From Alkalicella caledoniensis (lineage in GTDB: Bacteria > Bacillota > Proteinivoracia > Proteinivoracales > Proteinivoracaceae): a DNA stretch of 64,000 bases. The notes beneath the pieces were generated by a model. It made no database searches. It was not told the DNA's origin and saw only the letters and a list, made by a program, of their open reading frames with translations. This document shows positions 46,773 to 55,626 of the stretch, piece by piece. Location of the stretch: the NCBI RefSeq assembly GCF_014467015.1, contig NZ_CP058559.1:2232001-2296000 (forward strand), written 5' to 3'. Each line of letters starts with the position of its first letter. Position 1 is the stretch's first letter. The translations under genes and the position numbers were made by a program.

Positions 46773-46828
46773 TTGACTGATGACCGTCAAAGTTATACAA
46801 TAGCATTACCGACCGACCGTTCGGTCGG
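46773..46828 (+). promoter_or_regulatory. Promoter and TetR operator of the RND efflux operon
   Basis: TTGACT (46773) and TACAAT (46796) are 17 bp apart. Just downstream, CCGACCG-TT-CGGTCGG (46813-46828) is a perfect palindrome of the kind bound by AcrR/TetR repressors, placed over the start-site region. It would let the TetR protein encoded after the pump repress the operon. Confidence 0.85.
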
Positions 46829-46859
46829 AAAAAAGAAAATAAACGGGGAGTGAAATACC

Positions 46860-49800
46860 TTGCTATCGAATTTTAGTGTTAGAAAACCTTATACCATAGT
46901 AGTAGCAGTTGTTATTATTGCTATTTTAGGTATAGTGTCATTTATGAATATGACAACAGACTTATTACCTAGTATGGATTTACCATATGCTGTAGTTGTT
47001 ACAACATATCCAGGTGCAAGCCCTGAAGAAGTGGAATCTGGCGTAACTCGCCCCATAGAGCAATCCATGGCTTCGCTTAGTAATATAAAGAATATAAGCT
47101 CCATGTCTCAAGAACACATGTCTTTGGTTATACTTGAGTTTTCTCAAACTGTAAACATGGATACGGTCTTTATTGAAATGCGTGAAAGTTTAGACATGAT
47201 TATGGCAACAATGCCTGACGATGTTGGCAGTCCCATGATGTTAAAACTAAACCCTGATATGATGCCCGTAATGGTATTATCTGTAGCTGTAGAAGGAGCA
47301 GAGATAGCTGAAGCTTCTCAGTTTATCTCAGATAATGTAGTGCACGAGTTTGAAAGCGTAGAAGGTGTAGCTTCAGTATCAGCAACTGGTTTAGTAGATA
47401 ATAGTATACACATTATTATTAGAGAAGACAAAATTGAAGAGATAAATAACAACCTAGCAATGATGATGGCACAAATGGGTGCACAAGCTCCAGAGGTTAG
47501 CTTAACAAGGGATATGGTTTCTGGTATATTAAAAGGGCAAAACTTTAGTATGCCTGCAGGATATATTACAGAAGATGGTATAGACTACCTAGTTAGAGCA
47601 GGAGAAAGAATCAACGATATTGATGAACTAAAAGAATTAGTTCTTATGCAATTGCCTATACCTGGTATGGATCCCATAAGATTAGAAGATGTGGCAGAAG
47701 TCGTGCTAACTGATAACTCTGACACCATGTACTCAAAATTAAATGGTAATAATGCCGTTATTCTAAGCCTTCAAAAGCAATCTGAGTATTCCACCGCAGA
47801 TGTGGCTTCTAGGGTGCGGGATAGAATGGATATTGTACAAGAAAGAAACCAAGGATTAGAAATAGTAGCCCTAATGGACCAAGGTGTCTACGTAGACATG
47901 GTTGTTGGTTCAATCTCATCAAACCTGATATTTGGTGGAGTTTTAGCAGTGCTAATTCTACTACTTTTCCTAAGAGATATTAGACCTACAATCGTTGTAG
48001 GATTTGCTATCCCTGTAAGTTTAGTAACTGCACTGATACTGATGTACTTTAGTGGAGTAACATTAAACATTATATCCATGGGTGGTTTGGCCCTGGGTGT
48101 AGGTATGTTAGTAGATAACTCCATTGTTGTTATTGAAAATATCTATAGAATGAGAAGTGAAGGTAAGGGTGCTAAAGAGGCAGCTGTAGAAGGAGCTAAA
48201 GAAGTATCTGGAGCTATTGCAGCTTCTACCTTGACAACAGTTTCTGTTTTTGCTCCAATCCTATTCACTCAAGGTATGACTAGACAAATATTTACGGATA
48301 TGGGCCTAACCATAACCTATTCACTTGTTGCTAGTTTACTAATTGCCTTAACATTAGTGCCAATGATGGCTTCAACAGTTATTACTAAAGAAGTTAGAAA
48401 AGAAGAGAAAAAGCTAAATGCAGTTAAGGCTAGTTATACAAAGGTGCTAGAGTTTTCACTAAAGCGTAAGTGGGTAGTTATAGTTACGGTTATAGCATTG
48501 TTTGTAGGCAGTATTGCAGGGGCATTTAGTATGGGTACAGAGTTTTTCCCTGCTTCTGATACTGGTCAGTTAATGGTGAATATACGTATGCCAGAGGGAA
48601 GCACTTTAGAAGAGACCGCTGAGGTTTCCGATGAAGTCATAAATATTATTGGTCAAATCCAATATGTAGACAACGTAGGAGCCTCAATTGGTGGCGGAGG
48701 CCCCATGGGAATGGGTATGGGCTTTGGCGGCGGAGGAAACTACGAGACTGTCTCCATATATGTCCTAGTAGATGAGGATAATGTGAACCAATCTTCAGAT
48801 ATAGTTAGACAAATAAACGAAAAAACCGCTCATATAAATGCAGAAATATCTGCAGGAGACTCTGGTGCTGATATGGGTGCTATGATGGGTGGAAGTGGTA
48901 TATCAATTACAGTAAGTGGACGCGACTTCCAAACCCTTGAAGAAGTTGCTAAAGATATAGCAAAAATAGTTACATCTGTAGAAGGTACCACCGAAGTTTT
49001 CGATGGTATAGATAGAACAGAACCAGAGTTACGAGTCATTGTGGACAAAGAAAAGAGTATTGCCCATGGCTTAACAGTTGCTCAAGTCTTTGTGCAATTA
49101 AATGAACTTCTTAGGGATGAACCTGCTACAACGACCATTTCTGTTGGAAACATCGACTATAACGTAATGGTAAAAGATGAAGACAGCATGAAAGGAGTTA
49201 CCGGCAGGGATATCGAAAATCTTATGATAGAGACACCTCAAGGTGCAGTAGTACCATTAAGTGAAATCGCTTCTGTGGAAGAAGGAACAGGTTATGGAAC
49301 AATAAGAAGAGAAAATCAACAAAGGCTACTAAATGTTACTGCAGAGCTAGAAGATGGGTTCAATATAGGACTAGTAAGTAGAGAAATCAACAATAAACTA
49401 TCTGACTATGATACCCCAGATGGATACAACGTAAGAATGGGTGGAGAACAAGAAATGATCAACGATGCATTTGGAGACCTATTCCTAATGCTTGCAATGG
49501 CAGTAGCCTTTATCTACCTGATAATGGTGGCACAGTTCCAATCATTGTTATCTCCTTTTATCGTAATGTTCACAATACCCCTAGCCTTTACAGGTGGATT
49601 CTTAGCTCTTATGGTTACAGGGAGCCCAGTTAGCATAGTAGCCTTTATCGGGCTGATAATCCTAACAGGTGTGGTTGTAAACAACGGAATAGTTTTCGTT
49701 GATTATATAAACATCCTAAGGGCATCCGGTATGACTAAAAAAGATGCTATAATACAAGCAGGTAATGTACGTCTAAGACCTATAGTTATGACAGCACTGA

Positions 49801-49982
49801 CAACGATTATTGCACTGTCAACCATGTCATTTGGTATGGGAACTGGTACTGAAATGATACAGCCTATGGCTATTACAGCGATCGGTGGGCTAATATATGC
49901 AACTATCCTTACACTTATACTAATTCCAGTTCTATATGACCTAATGAATAGAAAGGATAAGTTATCTCAAAAGGAAGTGTAG
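46860..49982 (+). CDS. RND-family efflux permease (HAE1/SwrC-like)
   Basis: 1040 residues with 12 predicted membrane helices and two large extracytoplasmic loops, the usual RND plan. An N-terminal helix (PYTIVVAVVIIAILGIVSF) is followed by TTDLLPSMDLPYAVVVTTYPGASPEEVE. The helix 4 region GGLALGVGMLVDNSIVVIENI carries the proton-relay Asp. A Gly/Met-rich stretch (GGGGPMGMGMGFGGG) in the second loop is unusual and might bind metal. No membrane-fusion or outer-membrane partner is present, as in Firmicutes SwrC. TTG start after GGGGAGTG. Likely drug, solvent or surfactant efflux. Confidence 0.93.
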   Translation: MLSNFSVRKPYTIVVAVVIIAILGIVSFMNMTTDLLPSMDLPYAVVVTTYPGASPEEVESGVTRPIEQSMASLSNIKNISSMSQEHMSLVILEFSQTVNMDTVFIEMRESLDMIMATMPDDVGSPMMLKLNPDMMPVMVLSVAVEGAEIAEASQFISDNVVHEFESVEGVASVSATGLVDNSIHIIIREDKIEEINNNLAMMMAQMGAQAPEVSLTRDMVSGILKGQNFSMPAGYITEDGIDYLVRAGERINDIDELKELVLMQLPIPGMDPIRLEDVAEVVLTDNSDTMYSKLNGNNAVILSLQKQSEYSTADVASRVRDRMDIVQERNQGLEIVALMDQGVYVDMVVGSISSNLIFGGVLAVLILLLFLRDIRPTIVVGFAIPVSLVTALILMYFSGVTLNIISMGGLALGVGMLVDNSIVVIENIYRMRSEGKGAKEAAVEGAKEVSGAIAASTLTTVSVFAPILFTQGMTRQIFTDMGLTITYSLVASLLIALTLVPMMASTVITKEVRKEEKKLNAVKASYTKVLEFSLKRKWVVIVTVIALFVGSIAGAFSMGTEFFPASDTGQLMVNIRMPEGSTLEETAEVSDEVINIIGQIQYVDNVGASIGGGGPMGMGMGFGGGGNYETVSIYVLVDEDNVNQSSDIVRQINEKTAHINAEISAGDSGADMGAMMGGSGISITVSGRDFQTLEEVAKDIAKIVTSVEGTTEVFDGIDRTEPELRVIVDKEKSIAHGLTVAQVFVQLNELLRDEPATTTISVGNIDYNVMVKDEDSMKGVTGRDIENLMIETPQGAVVPLSEIASVEEGTGYGTIRRENQQRLLNVTAELEDGFNIGLVSREINNKLSDYDTPDGYNVRMGGEQEMINDAFGDLFLMLAMAVAFIYLIMVAQFQSLLSPFIVMFTIPLAFTGGFLALMVTGSPVSIVAFIGLIILTGVVVNNGIVFVDYINILRASGMTKKDAIIQAGNVRLRPIVMTALTTIIALSTMSFGMGTGTEMIQPMAITAIGGLIYATILTLILIPVLYDLMNRKDKLSQKEV

Positions 49983-49985
49983 AAG

Positions 49986-50585
49986 ATGTCCCAAGACAAA
50001 AAAACAATCATATACGAGGCTGCTCTAAGCCTGGTATATGACAATCAAGATTTAAGCAGAATAAAAGTTGCCGACATAGCTGAAAGGGCAAATATCGGCA
50101 AAAGTACTGTTTATGAATACTTTGAAAGTAAAGAACAAGTTATAGGTGAAGCTTTAATATATATGTTCAATAGAGGCATAGCTTCCTTTGAATTTATCAT
50201 AGAAGAAAACAAAACCTTTAAAGAAACCTATATATTACTACTAGAGGGAATCTCTGCCCTAATGAACAAAAATAGAAATCTCTTTGATTTTATGACAATG
50301 AGTCAAAAGGACCTAGATATCCATAACACAATTAAAAAGATAATGCTTCTACAATTGGAGGAAATTAGACAGAAGTATTTTAAGATGATAGAGAAATTAG
50401 TGGATAGAAGTGTAGAAGAAGGAATCATTAAAGAAAAACCTTCTAGGTACGACTGGCACATAGCCGTAATGAGCTCAATGACATGTATTTTTGTTCATAA
50501 ACAACTTAAGGAAGAATTTAATAATTTAAGTGAAGAAGAAGTCCTAGAAAAAGCATATAAAGCATATGTGAAACTATTGAGTTAA
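49986..50585 (+). CDS. TetR/AcrR family regulator of the RND pump
   Basis: 199 residues. The N-terminal helix-turn-helix reads LSRIKVADIAERANIGKSTVYEYFESKEQVI. It starts 3 bp after the RND stop, so it is cotranscribed and probably represses its own operon at 46813-46828. The C-terminal helical domain would bind a pump substrate. A strong terminator follows at once. Confidence 0.93.
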   Translation: MSQDKKTIIYEAALSLVYDNQDLSRIKVADIAERANIGKSTVYEYFESKEQVIGEALIYMFNRGIASFEFIIEENKTFKETYILLLEGISALMNKNRNLFDFMTMSQKDLDIHNTIKKIMLLQLEEIRQKYFKMIEKLVDRSVEEGIIKEKPSRYDWHIAVMSSMTCIFVHKQLKEEFNNLSEEEVLEKAYKAYVKLLS

Positions 50586-50629
50586 AAAACTAAGGGATCT
50601 CAAAACAGTTGAGATCCCTTAGTTTTTTT
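50584..50629 (+). terminator. Terminator after tetR
   Basis: ACTAAGGGATCTCAA pairs with TTGAGATCCCTTAGT around AACAG, followed by TTTTTTT. Confidence 0.92.
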
Positions 50630-50826
50630 CTTTTAATCTGTATTATAAAAAATAATAATTAGACATCCCTTAACGGGTAAAACAATGGATTTTAAAACAC
50701 TATAAAACACTGTTCGCTTTGCTGCTTTAAAGTGACTAGATAATACAGGGAAAATAGGATACACTAATACAGAATATGAAGTTATGAAGAAATGAAAAAT
50801 TTACTGTTTTATTTTTCATATAAACG

Positions 50827-51290
50827 TTGACATAGCCATAGAAAATAGCTATAATAAGTAACAAGAAGAAGTTAACGCAAACCACAGTTAAACTTATAAC
50901 AGAAAAACCAAAATTGATATAACAGATTTTAGCCCTTTTCTCTCTTACTGGGCTACCTTAACCAAAGTTAGTTCCAGTGGGAGAGTTTTTATAAAATATA
51001 TATAACATATAGCCCTTTTCTCTCTTGCTGGGCTACCTTACTAAAGGCTAGCTCCAGCTAGGGAGTTTTATAAGATTGCATAACATATTTGCCCTTTTCT
51101 CTCCTACTGGGCTCCTATAACAAACTAGCTCTAGTGGGAGAGTTTTTATAAAAACTATTTAGCCCTTTTCTTCTCTATGGGACTACCTAATAAAAGTTCC
51201 CATAGAGGAGTTTTAACCTCAAATATAGATTTGCCCTTTTCTCTTCTACTAGGTATACTCCAATACCTTGGTAGGGGAGTTTTTTTATTA
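50827..51290 (+). ncRNA. Consensus promoter and five tandem hairpin/U-tract units
   Basis: TTGACA (50827) and TATAAT (50850) are perfect and 17 bp apart. Five units begin with GCCCTTTTC at 50932, 51012, 51091, 51162 and 51233 (spacing 80, 79, 71, 71). Each holds a long stem ending in GAG-type bases and a T-run: CTCTCTTACTGG/CCAGTGGGAGAG, CTCTCTTGCTGG/CCAGCTAGGGAG, CTCTCCTACTGG/CTAGTGGGAGAG, CTTCTCTATGGG/CCCATAGAGGAG, and a CTACTAGGTAT/ATACCTTGGTAG core. Both sides of the stems change together. In units 1-4 the leading (A)GCCC can instead pair with GGGC inside the stem, giving a competing fold. No ORF explains the region. Probably a multi-step attenuator or an RNA of unknown function. Confidence 0.7.
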
Positions 51291-51349
51291 TAGTAGGAAC
51301 AATAAAGGGGTATGATAGCATAGTATATAAAAGATTAAATGGGAAAATG

Positions 51350-51420
51350 TTGACAAGACTTTTTTATTGAGATAGTATATGCATATAGGTGAATATAAGA
51401 ATATACAGTAGTATATAATA
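51350..51420 (+). promoter_or_regulatory. arsR promoter and probable ArsR operator
   Basis: TTGACA (51350) and TAGTAT (51373) are 17 bp apart. ATATGCATAT and the following GAATATAAGAATAT form AT-rich partial dyads over the -10 and start region, typical of ArsR/SmtB operators. The exact site is not resolved. Confidence 0.65.
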
Positions 51421-51434
51421 GGAAGGAGAAAGTT

Positions 51435-51761
51435 ATGATTGAGATTATTAAAGCACTTAGTGATGAGACTAGAATTAGAATAGTTAATCTTCTACTGCAC
51501 CGTGAGTTGTGTGTTTGTGATATAGAGGGTATTTTATGTATTACTCAATCCAATGCTTCAAGGCATCTTACTAAATTAAAGACAAGTGGTATTATAACCC
51601 ATGACAAAAAAGCACAATGGGTGTTTTATCAGATTAGCGAGGACTTCAGAAGAGATCACAACTTATTAATTCAATATTTAAAAGAACAAACATTTAAAAA
51701 CGTTCAATATAAAAACGATGCTGAAAAACTTAAAAACTACGCGGTAACCTGTCTTACTTAG
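51435..51761 (+). CDS. arsR: ArsR/SmtB family metalloregulator
   Basis: 108 residues with a winged helix (SNASRHLTKLKTSGIITHDKKAQWVFYQI). The metal-binding site ELCVCDIE places Cys26 and Cys28 in the DNA-recognition helix region, as in arsenite-sensing ArsR. It should repress the ars operon until As(III) or Sb(III) binds. First gene of arsR-arsD-arsA-arsA. GGAAGGAGAAAG precedes the ATG. Confidence 0.93.
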   Translation: MIEIIKALSDETRIRIVNLLLHRELCVCDIEGILCITQSNASRHLTKLKTSGIITHDKKAQWVFYQISEDFRRDHNLLIQYLKEQTFKNVQYKNDAEKLKNYAVTCLT

Positions 51762-51835
51762 GTATTTAACTAATAAGTCATATATGTGTGACTATATTAG
51801 GTTTAATATATAAAAAAATTTTAGGAGGTTTTATT

Positions 51836-52138
51836 ATGAAAATTGAGTTTTTTGATCCGCCAATGTGCTGTTCAACTGGTATCTGTGGCCCCAGTGTTGA
51901 TGAAAAATTAGTGAAACTGGGTGAAGATATAGCAAAGCTTAAACAAAAGGGAATTGAAGTGGAAAGATACATGATTTCCCAGCAACCTATGAAGTTTAGG
52001 GAAAACGAAGAAGTATATAAGCTTGTCCGTGAAAATGGAAAAGTAGTACTTCCAGTAACAGCTATTAACGGCAAAGTATTTAAATCTAAAGAATATCCAA
52101 CACTAGAAGAAATGCTAACACAGTTAGGGGTTGAGTAA
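51836..52138 (+). CDS. arsD: Arsenic metallochaperone ArsD
   Basis: 100 residues. ArsD hands As(III) to the ArsA ATPase. The Cys residues required for metal transfer are present in DPPMCCSTGICGPSVDEKL (Cys11, Cys12, Cys17, same spacing as the well-studied ArsD). The C-terminal extra Cys pairs of enteric ArsD are missing. ATG 51836 follows TTAGGAGGTTT. Its stop overlaps or abuts the start of the first arsA. Confidence 0.95.
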   Translation: MKIEFFDPPMCCSTGICGPSVDEKLVKLGEDIAKLKQKGIEVERYMISQQPMKFRENEEVYKLVRENGKVVLPVTAINGKVFKSKEYPTLEEMLTQLGVE

Positions 52139-52139
52139 T

Positions 52140-53021
52140 TTGACAAAATTCATTCTTTTCTCAGGAAAAGGTGGGGTAGGAAAAACATCCATGGCATCTA
52201 CAACTGCGGTATATAATGCAGAACTGGGTAAAAAAACATTAATAGTTACCACTGATCCAGCAGCCAACCTATCCGACGTATTTGAACAAGAAATTGGTCA
52301 TAGAATAACGAAAATAGATGGTTTAGAAAACCTTTACGCAATGGAAATAGATCCTGATCAAGCAACAGCTGAATATAAAGAAAGATCATTAGCACCCATG
52401 AGAGACTTATTTGATGAAGATTTATTAAAGGTAGCTGAAGAACAGTTAAGTGGTCCATGTACAGAAGAAATGGCGGCTTTTGATAAATTTATTGATTTCA
52501 TGGATGGGGCAGATTACGATGTGGTTATTTTCGATACTGCGCCCACAGGACATACAATCCGCTTATTGGAACTGCCTGTTGATTGGAGCAAGCATATTGA
52601 AGAAAGTTCAAAGGGTAGTGGTCAAACATGTATGGGACCTGTGGCATTGATAGAAGATAGTAAGAAAAAGTATGATGACGCCATTGCTAAGCTCAGAAAC
52701 ACTGAAATAACTAACTTTACTTTTGTAATGCAAGCAGAAGAAACATCTTTACAAGAGACTGTGAGAGCTTCAAAAGGTCTGAATGAACTAGGTATCAAAA
52801 CAAGCCAAGTCATTATAAACGGACTTATCCCTGAAGCTGAAGCTGTTGTACCCTTTTTCAAAAAGAAACACGAAAGACAGCTTGTAACAGTTGAAAAAGC
52901 AGAAGAATTATTCAAAAACCTTTCGATTAAAAAAATGGAGCTGTTTGATACAGAACTAAAAGGTGTAGATATGTTTCGAAAATGTGCCACTTTTCTATTT
53001 GGGGGGGAACAAAATGAGTAA
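52140..53021 (+). CDS. arsA: Arsenite-transporting ATPase ArsA, first half-size copy
   Basis: About 293 residues, a single ATPase domain of the ArsA/GET3 fold. P-loop FSGKGGVGKTSMAS (about 8-20), TTDPAANLSDVFEQ and FDTAPTGHTIRLLELP are diagnostic. As(III)-ligand candidates are Cys in LSGPCTEEM and GQTCMGP. Enteric ArsA fuses two such halves; here they are separate genes. Start taken at TTG 52140 (TKFILFSGKGG) because AGGGG lies about 12 bp ahead; TTG 52131 is possible. Overlaps the second copy. Confidence 0.93.
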   Translation: MTKFILFSGKGGVGKTSMASTTAVYNAELGKKTLIVTTDPAANLSDVFEQEIGHRITKIDGLENLYAMEIDPDQATAEYKERSLAPMRDLFDEDLLKVAEEQLSGPCTEEMAAFDKFIDFMDGADYDVVIFDTAPTGHTIRLLELPVDWSKHIEESSKGSGQTCMGPVALIEDSKKKYDDAIAKLRNTEITNFTFVMQAEETSLQETVRASKGLNELGIKTSQVIINGLIPEAEAVVPFFKKKHERQLVTVEKAEELFKNLSIKKMELFDTELKGVDMFRKCATFLFGGEQNE

Positions 53022-53904
53022 TTTAAACACTGTATTATACCCAGGTAAAAGTGGAAGAAAAAACATCTTTTTCTCCGGTAAAGGGGGAGTAGGTAAAACT
53101 TCCATGGCTTGTATTACTGCTGTTCAAAATGCCAAAAAAGGGTTTAAAACACTAGTTTTAACAACTGACCCCGCTGCCCATATAGGAGACGTATTAGATA
53201 AGCCTGTTACTGATAAGATTACAAAAATTGAGGGTGTAGAAAATCTTTACGCAGCTCAAATAGACCAAAAGAAAGCCACAGAAGAATACAAAGAAAAAGT
53301 GTTAAATGATGCTATGGCAAAATTTGATGAAAGCACCATAATGGCTATGAAAGAAGAACTAGAATCACCTTGTACAGAGGAGATGGCATCCTTCCAAAAG
53401 TTTGTGGAGTACGCTTCTTCTGAGGACTTTGATGTCATAGTTATTGATACAGCACCCACAGGCCATACCTTAAGAATGCTTGAACTTCCAATGGATTGGA
53501 GCAAACAAATCCAACTAAAAGCAGGAGAAAATGCCGAAATAACCGAAGAAGACAAAAAACAAAAGGCTAGATTTGATAAAGTAATATCAATGATGAAAGA
53601 TGAAGAAATGACTACCTTTGCTTTCGTTATGTACCCTGAGAAAACACCTATTATAGAAGCATATCGGGCATCTCAAGAATTGATGACCCTAGACATAAAA
53701 ACTCAACTAGTGGTAGCTAACCTGATAATTTCTGAACAAGATGCGGTAACACCTTTCTACCAAAAAAGAAGAAATATGCAACTGGGATATATTCAAGAGA
53801 TAAAGAATACATTTGATAAAGCTCATCTATTGGAAGTTCCTATGTTTGATGATGAGATTAAGGGTATGGATATGCTTAACGAAATTACTACAAAACTATT
53901 TTAA
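53014..53904 (+). CDS. arsA: Arsenite-transporting ATPase ArsA, second half-size copy
   Basis: 296 residues, homologous to the preceding gene: P-loop FSGKGGVGKTSMAC (about 20-33), TTDPAAHIGDVLD, DTAPTGHTLRMLELP and the Cys in LESPCTEEM. The pair may form a heterodimer equivalent to the A1-A2 fusion. A GGGGGGG tract precedes the ATG, which overlaps the end of the first copy by 8 bp. No ArsB or Acr3 membrane partner is found in the window. Confidence 0.94.
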   Translation: MSNLNTVLYPGKSGRKNIFFSGKGGVGKTSMACITAVQNAKKGFKTLVLTTDPAAHIGDVLDKPVTDKITKIEGVENLYAAQIDQKKATEEYKEKVLNDAMAKFDESTIMAMKEELESPCTEEMASFQKFVEYASSEDFDVIVIDTAPTGHTLRMLELPMDWSKQIQLKAGENAEITEEDKKQKARFDKVISMMKDEEMTTFAFVMYPEKTPIIEAYRASQELMTLDIKTQLVVANLIISEQDAVTPFYQKRRNMQLGYIQEIKNTFDKAHLLEVPMFDDEIKGMDMLNEITTKLF

Positions 53905-53918
53905 TTGGAGTTGATCAT

Positions 53919-53965
53919 TTGAAAGTTATTGATATCGAAATATTCGGTGTGAAAACGGAACCCGT
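53919..53965 (+). pseudogene. 5' fragment of an IS-split thioredoxin-like (candidate selenoprotein) gene
   Basis: TTG start 8 nt after GGAG and 15 bp after the arsA stop. It encodes LKVIDIEIFGVKTEP and breaks at the IS1182 target CCGT. Removing the IS and one CCGT joins it in frame to 55627-55918. The joined product would be 112 residues. Confidence 0.7.
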
Positions 53966-55622
53966 CAGACTGTGTGGCTAATCTCTAAAAACTCAAAGAT
54001 TAGCCGTAAATTTCCTGTCTTTTGGTGCAATATGACTTAAACATATAAAAATACAATGATAAAGTGGGTCTAAGAGCTACTAATATCCTTAGTAGTTCTT
54101 TCACTCCTATAATATTTATTACTCTTTTAAAATTATAGGCTAGCAAAACTAGGGCTGTCTCTGTAGTTACAGAATCCATCCCTCTTGTTAAAAAATACCC
54201 AGCATTCATTGTCCTTTTGATGGTTCCATAAGGATGCTCAACAATCATCTGCCTTTGTAGGTATTTGTCCATATTTGCTTCTGTTCTAGCATCTATAGTA
54301 TCCAAAAAATCTTGGTTAGGTGACCGATTTATTATCCTGCCTTTGGCTGCAGTGGTGCATTTGCTTTTTGATTCACAGTTTTTACAGGCATCGTAGTTTC
54401 TATATTTTATTCTTTTTGGTTCTTTTGATTTGTGGTTTATTCTGCGTAATTCATGGCCCAAAGGACAAATATATAAGTCTTTTTCAGGCACATAAGTAAA
54501 TTTATCTCCGTAGAAATCTTTGTCTCCTGTGGCGTTAGAATACGACTGTTTTGGCAAATAGACTGTTGTTTCGTTTCTCTCACATTTCATAAGGTCGTCT
54601 GCTTGGTAATAGCCTTTATCTGCTGCTACTTCAAGTTTCCTTTTTCCAAATATATCTTTAGCCTTTTCTGCAAGTGAATTTAGATTACCTTGATCTGCGG
54701 GATTGTTTGTAACATCATATGCCACTATAATACTATGCTTAGAGTCTACAGCTGTTTGTATGTTATATGCTACAGTAACACCATTGTTTTTGTTGTCCAT
54801 AAGCCTAGCATCTTCGTCAACTGTAGATATTTCATTACTTTCGCTATCCTGTAGTTTTTTTTCCAACTCTTCAAATTTAATTTTACGCTCCTTGAGTTTT
54901 TCAATTTTTTGCTGAATTTCTTCAGGTGTATACTTAAGTTTAGGTGAATCGTCTTTGTCACTGCTTTCTAACAAATCTAGATAGGAATTAACCTTATCTT
55001 CGATATATTGTTTGTGTCTTTGTATTTTTTTCTTTGAGAAATTATTCTTCTTTGAATTATTAGCTTGAATTTTAGTCCCATCTATTGCTATGAATTCCTC
55101 GCCTAATAGTTTGAGATCCTTACACAACTTAGTAAAATCCTTGAAAACTTGTTTTAGCTGAGTTTTATTTTCTTTCCTGAAATCAGCTATTGTTTTAAAA
55201 TCAGGTTTTAGTTTTTGTAATAGCCAAACCACTTCTATATTCCTGTGAGATTCTGTTTCTAGCTTTCTAGATGATCTTATGCCATTTACATACCCATATA
55301 GATATAACTTCAATAAAACAGAGGGATGATATCCTGGTGCACCTCTGCGGTGTTCCTTTGATTTAGTGAATGCACTCATATTGACCAGTTTTACGTATTC
55401 ATCAATTACCCTAACGGGATTATCCTCACCTATGTAATCTTCTATGCAGTCAGGAAACATTGTTTTTTGCTTTCTATCTGTACCTTGTATAAATGACATT
55501 TAAAATCCCCTCTCCGATATTCTATAACTTAATTATACTACAGAAAAAGGGAAAAGTACTGTATTTACAGTACTTTGTAGGCATTTTAGACATATATTAT
55601 TGTTTAATTCTCACACAGTCTG
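53966..55622 (-). mobile_element. IS1182-family insertion sequence, copy 2
   Basis: 1657 bp, with the same 11-bp terminal repeats as copy 1 (CAGACTGTGTG at 53966, CACACAGTCTG ending 55622) and a 4-bp target duplication CCGT (53962-53965, 55623-55626). It is inserted in the gene following the second arsA. Orientation is opposite to copy 1, so recombination between them would invert the 47 kb between. Confidence 0.95.
54000..55499 (-). CDS. IS1182 family transposase (copy 2)
   Basis: 499 residues, identical to copy 1 except for a visible Gly-to-Ser change (KHSIIVAYDV instead of KHGIIVAYDV). All candidate catalytic regions (AIDGTK, AADKGYY, IVEHPYGT) are intact, so it should be active. It is transcribed against the ars operon it interrupts. 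Confidence 0.95.
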   Translation of the reverse strand: MSFIQGTDRKQKTMFPDCIEDYIGEDNPVRVIDEYVKLVNMSAFTKSKEHRRGAPGYHPSVLLKLYLYGYVNGIRSSRKLETESHRNIEVVWLLQKLKPDFKTIADFRKENKTQLKQVFKDFTKLCKDLKLLGEEFIAIDGTKIQANNSKKNNFSKKKIQRHKQYIEDKVNSYLDLLESSDKDDSPKLKYTPEEIQQKIEKLKERKIKFEELEKKLQDSESNEISTVDEDARLMDNKNNGVTVAYNIQTAVDSKHSIIVAYDVTNNPADQGNLNSLAEKAKDIFGKRKLEVAADKGYYQADDLMKCERNETTVYLPKQSYSNATGDKDFYGDKFTYVPEKDLYICPLGHELRRINHKSKEPKRIKYRNYDACKNCESKSKCTTAAKGRIINRSPNQDFLDTIDARTEANMDKYLQRQMIVEHPYGTIKRTMNAGYFLTRGMDSVTTETALVLLAYNFKRVINIIGVKELLRILVALRPTLSLYFYMFKSYCTKRQEIYG

Positions 55623-55626
55623 CCGT

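Noticed and set aside
50931-51290. Regularly spaced repeats that could be a CRISPR array
   Set aside because: The repeated parts differ and pair as stems with T-runs, there are no constant 25-37 bp repeats separated by unique spacers, and no cas genes are nearby.
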